Shown here piece after piece: positions 58,450-64,000 of a stretch of DNA of 64,000 bases (positions within the stretch are counted from its first letter, which is position 1; the number at the start of each line of letters is the position of its first letter). Origin of the DNA: Thalassobacterium maritimum (GTDB taxonomy: Bacteria > Verrucomicrobiota > Verrucomicrobiia > Opitutales > Coraliomargaritaceae); the NCBI RefSeq assembly GCF_031127805.1, contig NZ_JARXHW010000018.1, positions 1-64,000 of the forward strand. Reading direction: 5' to 3'. A program made the translations under genes and the position numbers. The notes beneath the pieces are model-generated. The model had not been told where the DNA came from. It saw only the letters and a list, made by a program, of their open reading frames with translations, and did no database searches.

Positions 58450-59886
58450 ATGCTGCCTTTCATACTTGGACTAATCGCTGGAGCCTTCGCACTGTGGCTC
58501 CCCTACAACGCAAAACGCCGACAGATCAAAATTCTCGACGAAGATAAGCAGCTCCTACATCAGGAGAAACAAATCGTCGTCGAATTCATGCACAACATGG
58601 TCGAGGCGGTCGCCGAAGGCAGCAACCGCGAGACAATGTTTCAGCGCATCATCCATGCCGCCATCCTAAGCACCGGCGCGATGAGCGCCTGCATTTTCGA
58701 AAAACGCCCCAACAACACCCTGAAGGGCATCGCCGTCGAAGGCCTCTTTCCACCACAGCGCAAACTTCCAAAGTCGGTAACCAGTAAACTCACCACGCGC
58801 GCCCAATTCCTCGAGAGCATCCTCAAGTCTGAAACCTACCAAATGGGCGAAGGCCTGATCGGCCAGGTCGCTAAATCGCGCCGCGCACAGCTCATCGTCG
58901 ATGCAGAAAACGACCCGCGCATCGTACAACACGAAGACCCCGCACTGAAAATTCGCTCCTTCATTGCCGCTCCCGTGCTCTTTCAAGGAGAACTGATCGC
59001 TGTGCTCGCCGTAGCCAATCCCTCCGACGGGCTCGCGTTTACCGAAACTGACTTCTCCCTAGTCCAATCACTCGCCGAACAAGTGGGCCTCGCCGTGCAC
59101 AACAGCGACGCCATGCAACTACAGATCGATAAAAATAAACTCGATACCGACATCGAGCTCGCCAGTAACATCCAAGGCCTGCTGCTCCCGAAGAAATTTC
59201 CGCCTGCCGACCACATCGCGTTCGCCTCACACTACACGCCTGCTCAAAAAGTCGGCGGCGACCTCTACGATGTCTTTGCATTGGATGAAAAAACAATCGC
59301 GTTCGCTATCGCCGACGTTTCCGGCAAAGGCATATCCGCCTCGATTTTAATGGCGATTTGCCAAACGCACCTACGCCACTTCGCACAACTACACCGCTCA
59401 CCCTCAAAAGTGCTCAGCGCCATCAATGCTGCCATGGAACATACGATGCAACGAGACATGTTCATCACCATGGTCTACGCTGTAATAGACTTAGAAACTG
59501 AAAAACTCACCTTGGCGCGAGCAGGCCACGAGTTGCCGCTTTTCTACGACCAACATACAAATGGCGGCCTCGACGTCGGCCCAATTCAATCCCCGGGCAT
59601 GGCGGTCGGCATGGTGCCTCCCGCCATATTTGAAAGTATCATTCAAGATACCTCCATCCACTTCGGAAGTAAAGATGCCCTACTACTCTACACCGACGGC
59701 ATTACCGAAATCGCCAATAACAATGGCGACGAATACGGCAGCCAGCGCCTCACTGAACTACTGAGAACACATGGCGACAAAGGAGCTCAAGAACTTGTGG
59801 AGCAGACATTGGAGAGCGTACACCGCTTCTCCCAGGGCACCGGCCAACTGGATGACTTAACACTGATCGCGGTCAAACACGCATAA
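58450..59886 (+). CDS. GAF-PP2C (RsbU/SpoIIE-type) phosphatase
   Basis: Protein of 478 residues: N-terminal hydrophobic anchor (about 3-18), a short coiled coil, a GAF domain (about 55-215, IRSFIAAPVLFQGELIAVLA) and a SpoIIE/PP2C phosphatase domain (about 245-476). Metal-binding acidic residues are in VGGDLYDVF, FAIADVSGKGISAS, LYTDGITEIAN and GQLDDLTLIAV. It should dephosphorylate the adjacent STAS protein in response to a small-molecule or membrane signal sensed by GAF. Target sigma factor is unknown. Confidence 0.93.
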   Translation: MLPFILGLIAGAFALWLPYNAKRRQIKILDEDKQLLHQEKQIVVEFMHNMVEAVAEGSNRETMFQRIIHAAILSTGAMSACIFEKRPNNTLKGIAVEGLFPPQRKLPKSVTSKLTTRAQFLESILKSETYQMGEGLIGQVAKSRRAQLIVDAENDPRIVQHEDPALKIRSFIAAPVLFQGELIAVLAVANPSDGLAFTETDFSLVQSLAEQVGLAVHNSDAMQLQIDKNKLDTDIELASNIQGLLLPKKFPPADHIAFASHYTPAQKVGGDLYDVFALDEKTIAFAIADVSGKGISASILMAICQTHLRHFAQLHRSPSKVLSAINAAMEHTMQRDMFITMVYAVIDLETEKLTLARAGHELPLFYDQHTNGGLDVGPIQSPGMAVGMVPPAIFESIIQDTSIHFGSKDALLLYTDGITEIANNNGDEYGSQRLTELLRTHGDKGAQELVEQTLESVHRFSQGTGQLDDLTLIAVKHA

Positions 59887-59890
59887 AAAC

Positions 59891-61417
59891 TCAGAAGGTC
59901 GAAGCTCCGCTCCACTCTTGAAAGCGGTAAAGCCATGTCTTCCAACGCAAGGACCATCCCTCTTCAGCCCAGTCCTCGTAAGGCAGACTTTCCTCATAGC
60001 CATCCGCATTGGTCCACAAAGCCTCAAAATACGCATCAAAGGCGGCTCCCATCTCCATCGCATCTTGAAACAGTAAATTCGCCTCTAGGTTTAGATTTTC
60101 CAAATTGCGACGCGTCCAATTTGCCGAGCCCAGACACAACACATCCTGCTGATCCCCAACAACACGTAATACCTTGGCATGATACTGCTCTCCATGGGTG
60201 GCTGCCCAACGCACCTCAATCGCTCCCTCACCAGACAAAGCCATCAGCTCCGCGGCAACTTCACGATTGGGAATACCGTTTTTTTCGCGTCCAAAAGCAT
60301 CGCGATTCGCATCTAGTAATAAGCGAACCTGAGCTCCGCGCTGAATCGCTTGCGTGAAAGCTTTCACAATACTTCGATCCGAAAAATAAAATACAGCAGC
60401 GTCGACACGAGTGTCCGCATTCGCCGCATTCAACTGAGCGAGTAGCTCTGCTTGAATGGCCCCCTCACTCCGCCAAGCCACCCGTGGCGCACCTTCACGC
60501 GCTCGAGGCAGTGAATCTACCCGAGGAATACTTTGCCGAATTTTCTCAATGCTACGAGCCACGAATTGACTGCCCTCACCTTGGACTTGCTGCGGATCCA
60601 TCGCGGACCACTCTGCCACCGCCAACTCTGAATGCGCTGCATAAATCGCCACGGCGCCCTCAACTACAGCCCCCAGATTTGAGTGATTTGCGCTCCCATC
60701 AGCTGGGTTCAAACTGCCAATCACTACCCGCGGCGCAGAGCCCTCTCGCCCTGTCACCAGAACTTTACGATGATTCGCCTTAAAATACAACATGCGCCCC
60801 AACTGAGCAAGTGTCAGCTTCTCGCCCGCTCCATCAAATGGATTAGGGACCACTCGCAGCCCACCTAGTTTTCCCGTAGGCAAATACTGGCTCCAAAACC
60901 ATGCTTGAGGGGCATACACACGATTAGAATCCGGCATCTGACTCAAATCTGTGAACACCACTGGAATGCCCGCTCCCGCCAAACGAGCGTAATAGTCCGC
61001 CCCAAGCTCCCCGTAAATGCGATTGATCGGGTCCGTAATGACAAGTATCGGCAAATCCGGACTTTGGATTCGCTTGCGTAGTAAGGCCTCCGCTAACTCC
61101 TCGGCCAGCGGACGAAGTTCTCCAGAGGGCTCCACTGCACCACGCCAAGGATTCCAGAGGAAAAAATCAGCGATCACAAAGGTCTCAGCAGACTCTATCT
61201 CCTGCAAGATTGTGTCAAAAATTTGATGTGAGCGCACGACCTGCTCTCGTTCTCGATCCCAAACAGTGCGATCAATCAATAATCGCGCCTCAGAATACTC
61301 AAAATCCGGACTACGCAAGCTCGTCCCCGCTGGCAACTCCTGCTGCTGAAAAAGCAGATAAGGCAACGCCGCCACCCCTAGCAGGGCCCCAAGAAATATC
61401 CATTTGATCGTTCGCAT
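59891..61417 (-). CDS. Phospholipase D-like protein with degenerate HKD motifs
   Basis: Membrane-anchored protein of 508 residues with an N-terminal helix (IKWIFLGALLGVAALPYLLF) and two PLD domains. The first motif is NHRKVLVTGREG, with GSLNPADGS downstream; the second is YHAKVLRVVGD with GSANWTRRNLENL. Each keeps the H and K of HxKx4D, but the Asp position is G in the first and V in the second. Cardiolipin synthase-like and other transphosphatidylases are the relatives; activity may be altered. The start at 61417 begins the helix. It is convergent with the PP2C gene, with a gap of four bases. Confidence 0.85.
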   Translation of the reverse strand: MRTIKWIFLGALLGVAALPYLLFQQQELPAGTSLRSPDFEYSEARLLIDRTVWDREREQVVRSHQIFDTILQEIESAETFVIADFFLWNPWRGAVEPSGELRPLAEELAEALLRKRIQSPDLPILVITDPINRIYGELGADYYARLAGAGIPVVFTDLSQMPDSNRVYAPQAWFWSQYLPTGKLGGLRVVPNPFDGAGEKLTLAQLGRMLYFKANHRKVLVTGREGSAPRVVIGSLNPADGSANHSNLGAVVEGAVAIYAAHSELAVAEWSAMDPQQVQGEGSQFVARSIEKIRQSIPRVDSLPRAREGAPRVAWRSEGAIQAELLAQLNAANADTRVDAAVFYFSDRSIVKAFTQAIQRGAQVRLLLDANRDAFGREKNGIPNREVAAELMALSGEGAIEVRWAATHGEQYHAKVLRVVGDQQDVLCLGSANWTRRNLENLNLEANLLFQDAMEMGAAFDAYFEALWTNADGYEESLPYEDWAEEGWSLRWKTWLYRFQEWSGASTF

Positions 61418-61926
61418 TCTTTTAAATATGCGAAAAGCACCAACGAACACAAGGACATGTCAGCAACTACAGCTCATGCAAATTAACAATATACACGCCC
61501 CAGCAGCACGAGCCATTCAATACGACAGGCTGCGACCAGTCATCTCAATTAACCCGCCCGAGGCCATGCCGTCACCGGGAGCGGCTACCTCGTCCCAATA
61601 CTCGCCCTGGTCGATAATACTCATCGGGCCCAATTGCCATACTATGGCAATTCGTCGAGCAATAAGTAACCCCCTGAGCAACCACCCGGACAGACGCCCG
61701 CACAACGCTCAAATTCTTGCTGCATATTGGACATACAGTGACACTACTTCCATTTATCATTCTCAGCTTTGTTAATTGATTCGTGTTTTTTAATATTAAT
61801 CATGCGCTCCCTGCGTCAACAAACAGCTAACTCAAATCACGCGCAAAGGAACTCTCGTATCCAATAGACTGATACCCTTAAGCAAAACTCCCAGCAAAAT
61901 CAAAATCATCAGACTAGGCAAGAGAG
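61418..61926. other. Stretch between PLD and cytochrome genes, mostly non-coding
   Basis: About 510 bp between the start of the PLD-like gene and the end of the cytochrome gene. It contains one short open frame with a TRASH-like zinc pattern at 61572-61760 (described separately). The remainder is A/T-rich in its right half and shows no other gene, terminator or repeat that I can support. Confidence 0.5.
61572..61760 (-). CDS. Possible small TRASH-like zinc protein
   Basis: Open frame of 62 residues with CPIC (C10, C13) and YCSTNC (C34, C38). The spacing C-X20-C-X3-C fits the TRASH heavy-metal-binding module. After C38 the frame runs into IGPDEYYRPGRVLGRG, while a second frame starting within it reads GPMSIIDQGEYWDEVAAPGD and looks more protein-like, so a frameshift or two overlapping genes is possible. 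No strong ribosome site is visible. The gene may not be real. Confidence 0.4.
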   Translation of the reverse strand: MINGSSVTVCPICSKNLSVVRASVRVVAQGVTYCSTNCHSMAIGPDEYYRPGRVLGRGSRSR

Positions 61927-62796
61927 CTATTTCCCTAGCGCCGAAGTCTCTTTTAAGTAGGCCACAATCTTGGCGAACTTCGCATCATCAAAATCTTCAT
62001 GATTGGGCATAATTGTATCTGGGTAAAACTGCTTAGGGTTCGTAATCATCTTCCTCAAGTACGCTTCATTGTAATTCGCATGCCCTTGCAGCACAATTAA
62101 AGGACGCTGCGAAACATTGCCACCGACATTGCCGGGCCCCTGGTGGCAGACATTACAGCGCTGCAGAAACAAATCACGTCCGGCCTGCGCCAGTGGCGAC
62201 AACTGGTCCATCGGCGCATCATAAAATGGTGCATAACGCTTAGCTGTATTCATTGCACGAATACCAGTCATTTGAGTCGCAGAAACCATCCCATATTTTG
62301 GAGAACCTGGGTAACCGCTTTTGTCACCGACCACGAAAACATAATAGGGAGCCAATGCCTCAATATCTCCGCCAAACATCGGCCATTCGCTCTCATCGGG
62401 CCCCTTGCCGTTAATATACAGCAACATGACTGGATCATTTTCCTCAAGATACTCCAGTGTCATAAAACTCTCCCACGCATCTGTAGTTTCCAACAAGAAA
62501 CCATCCGCATCGGGCCCCAAACCAAGCGCCTTCACCAAAGACTTCAGGGGCAGTACACCTAAGTCGGCCATATCAGCACCGGGGAAAACTTCCTCCCGAA
62601 TCGTGGTAAATCCATCGATCTCCGAGAGTTCCTCGCGAGTCATATAACCGCCCTCTTGCCCCCAATCACCGCTAAAATAAATGGACGCCTCTGCCGGCTC
62701 TTCAGCATGCATTGCTACTTCAGCCAGTAAAGAGCTTTGAGTGCATAAAGAAAGTAAGCCACACAGGCCTATAGTATGAAGTAGGTAGGAATTCAT
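61927..62796 (-). CDS. Exported c-type cytochrome with an unusual N-terminal domain
   Basis: Protein of 289 residues with a signal peptide (LLHTIGLCGLLSLCTQSSLL). The C-terminal domain (about 205-289) is a class I cytochrome c: haem motif CNVCH (C214, C217, H218) and probable axial Met263 in TIMPNHEDF. The N-terminal part (about 30-195) has strand-like LPLKSLVKALGLGPDADGFL and a run to PYYVFVVGDKSGYP that vaguely recalls molybdopterin oxidoreductase-type domains, but no cofactor ligand is evident. Electron transfer in the periplasm is likely; partner unknown. Confidence 0.78.
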   Translation of the reverse strand: MNSYLLHTIGLCGLLSLCTQSSLLAEVAMHAEEPAEASIYFSGDWGQEGGYMTREELSEIDGFTTIREEVFPGADMADLGVLPLKSLVKALGLGPDADGFLLETTDAWESFMTLEYLEENDPVMLLYINGKGPDESEWPMFGGDIEALAPYYVFVVGDKSGYPGSPKYGMVSATQMTGIRAMNTAKRYAPFYDAPMDQLSPLAQAGRDLFLQRCNVCHQGPGNVGGNVSQRPLIVLQGHANYNEAYLRKMITNPKQFYPDTIMPNHEDFDDAKFAKIVAYLKETSALGK

Positions 62797-62949
62797 TCGA
62801 TCGATTTAGCAAAATCTAAGCCAGATTTTTCATCGAAAAAATATTTCACCTAAATGCGACCCACTCGTGTATCCGAAAATACGACACATTTTCAAATGCA
62901 TGCATATACCCACAAGTAACTATAAAAGTGCCACTATTGCACAAAAAAA

Positions 62950-62985
62950 CCGCTGTTGCGAGTCATTGCTCACTCGCAACAGCGG
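62950..62985 (-). terminator. Rho-independent terminator of the PEP-CTERM gene
   Basis: A perfect 14-bp stem (62950-62963 with 62972-62985, arms CCGCTGTTGCGAGT/ACTCGCAACAGCGG) with an 8-base loop; on the minus strand seven U follow. It ends the transcript 21 bp past the PEP-CTERM gene stop. Confidence 0.94.
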
Positions 62986-63006
62986 TGTCCAAGCGTTACG
63001 AAAAAA

Positions 63007-63687
63007 CTATCGTACCCGACGGCGCACCAGTGCGCCCCCTAATACTGCCAGGCCCAATAGCGCTGCAGCAGAAGCTGGCTCTGGCACAGTAGTCAAGTTT
63101 GCCACCAACAAACCGGAATCAAGTGCACCTGATTCCGGGCCGCTGGGTAACATAATTGAATTCTGCGTGAAAGCATACAATCCATAAGAGGAAGATCCAT
63201 CCGCAGGCACATCCCATTCACTACCCAGGCTTCCGCTTGCCTGGCTAAATATACCATACGAAGCACCCACCCCGATAAAACCATCTGCCATGCTAGCTTC
63301 CGGGAACCATGCGAGTGCCAGCGCATCCCCCTCGCTTAATGTATGACTGCCGTAACTACCGAGACTCACACTGGGTAGCCATGCAGCGAGTAAACCATCC
63401 ATACCTGAGTTGGAAAGGTCGCCATACCACAGCACAAGATCATCGCCGCTAGTACCATCGGCAGTGATACCAGTAGAAAGATCTTCAGCAAATGAGAATG
63501 CTTCGACGGCATCGAATCCATTGCTGTCTGTATCCGCAAGCAACATGACTACACCTGTCGTAGGCATCGCTTCGCCCGCGTTCAATGTTTGCAACTGATC
63601 GGCCTGAATATCAAAGGAGATCGTGCCATAGACTGTAGACATCATTGTAGATGCACACAGTAAGAGTGAAGAATGTATCTTTTTCAT
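63007..63687 (-). CDS. PEP-CTERM sorted surface protein
   Basis: Protein of 226 residues with a signal peptide (IHSSLLLCASTMMSTVYG) and the sorting tag VPEPASAAALLGLAVLGGAL followed by VRRRVR. The central part (FSFAEDLSTGITADGTSGDD) is a beta-rich surface domain. It lies 26 bp downstream of the truncated gene at the window edge and shares its strand, so the two form an operon. Confidence 0.9.
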   Translation of the reverse strand: MKKIHSSLLLCASTMMSTVYGTISFDIQADQLQTLNAGEAMPTTGVVMLLADTDSNGFDAVEAFSFAEDLSTGITADGTSGDDLVLWYGDLSNSGMDGLLAAWLPSVSLGSYGSHTLSEGDALALAWFPEASMADGFIGVGASYGIFSQASGSLGSEWDVPADGSSSYGLYAFTQNSIMLPSGPESGALDSGLLVANLTTVPEPASAAALLGLAVLGGALVRRRVR

Positions 63688-63713
63688 TATATATTTACTT
63701 TTAATTTCGTTAC

Positions 63714-64000
63714 TTAATCGAGATCACTGCTCAAATACTCGGGCAGAAATTGCCAGAGTGCTTGTGAGCCACTCGTATCGCCGACTTTGCGAATGAGAAC
63801 TCCCTGCCCAGGCTGAAAGACCTCGACGGAGTCCATCAAACTTAAGAAGCCGCCCCCTTTAAGGCGCCAACCGGGCCCGCCGAAGCTAGCTCCTTCATAG
63901 TAGTAATAGATCCCGACGGCTGCTTTATCGAATCCAGCAGCACTGTTATCCATGACCATCACTAAATCCGCATCCAATCCTGTGATGGATGTGGTGCCTT
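63714..64000 (-). CDS. C-terminal part of an exported protein cut by the window edge
   Basis: Open frame of about 95 residues that continues past 64000; the TTG at 63977 is internal. Visible sequence: DLVMVMDNSAAGFDKAAVGI, YYYYEGASFGGPGWRLKGGG, FQPGQGVLIRKVG. It may belong to the TIGR02597 family, which I recall beside PEP-CTERM genes in Verrucomicrobiota. The stop lies 26 bp before the PEP-CTERM gene start on the same strand. Family call is tentative. Confidence 0.55.
   Translation of the reverse strand, partial: GTTSITGLDADLVMVMDNSAAGFDKAAVGIYYYYEGASFGGPGWRLKGGGFLSLMDSVEVFQPGQGVLIRKVGDTSGSQALWQFLPEYLSSDLD

Overview
The window looks like chromosomal DNA from a marine Verrucomicrobiota bacterium, most likely class Opitutia (Puniceicoccales/Coraliomargarita-like). 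This is inferred from gene content, because no rRNA or tRNA gene is visible. The supporting traits are two PEP-CTERM-tailed proteins, a possible TIGR02597-like protein at the right edge, a DUF3450-ExbB-ExbB-ExbD-TonB-TPR cluster, a histone-H1-like Lys/Ala-rich protein, a eukaryote-type HisA, oversized PstC and PstA, and moderately high GC. The cell is clearly diderm, with several TonB-dependent receptors, a porin and ExbB/D/TonB.

Layout, left to right. (1) 0-2 kb: a long integron-type tyrosine recombinase, with no cassette array in view. (2) 2-6.4 kb, minus strand: anaerobic ribonucleotide reductase nrdD-nrdG and a pair of SPFH membrane proteins. (3) 6.6-9.5 kb: a Y-family DNA polymerase, a 411-residue protein of unknown function, then a degenerate second copy of the polymerase 3' end. 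(4) 9.5-13.8 kb: a PiT-like transporter on minus, and a TonB-dependent receptor with a CxxC pair followed by a thioredoxin-fold protein. (5) 14-19.3 kb: a complete energising cluster (DUF3450, two ExbB/TolQ-like proteins, ExbD, TonB, TPR protein). (6) 19.5-21.7 kb: three exported proteins, one LolA-like and two unknown.

(7) 21.8-36.1 kb is a coherent phosphate-acquisition region. A minus-strand operon runs from a 1109-residue TonB-dependent receptor through a secreted beta-helix-like protein to a PEP-CTERM protein. Next come a phosphate-selective (OprO/P-like) porin and pstS-pstC-pstA-pstB-phoU. CTGTAAC-type repeats with 11- or 22-bp phasing lie upstream of both the porin and pstS and look like PhoB-type boxes. 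I infer that the receptor operon belongs to the same response and is powered by the TonB cluster a few kb away. (8) 36.2-49 kb: a histone-H1-like tail fused to a starch-binding-like domain, a DUF1853 protein, Fpg, a repeat-solenoid lipid-anchored or membrane-anchored protein, several DUF proteins, an AraC/GyrI regulator, pyruvate carboxylase, an AI-2E family permease and eukaryote-type HisA. (9) 49-60 kb: a FecR-domain protein, an EamA permease, a peroxiredoxin, aconitases AcnA and AcnB arranged tail to tail, and a STAS/PP2C signalling pair. (10) 60-64 kb: a PLD-like protein lacking the HKD aspartates, a possible small TRASH zinc protein, a cytochrome c protein, a PEP-CTERM protein and a truncated CDS at the edge.

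The most unusual items are the polymerase tail duplication flanking the unknown 411-residue gene, the H1-tail/CBM20-like fusion, the phosphate-linked TonB receptor/beta-helix/PEP-CTERM operon with its candidate Pho boxes, the NCQNC receptor with its thioredoxin partner, and the inverted repeats that bracket or include start codons. All family assignments come from reading the sequence; no database search was run.
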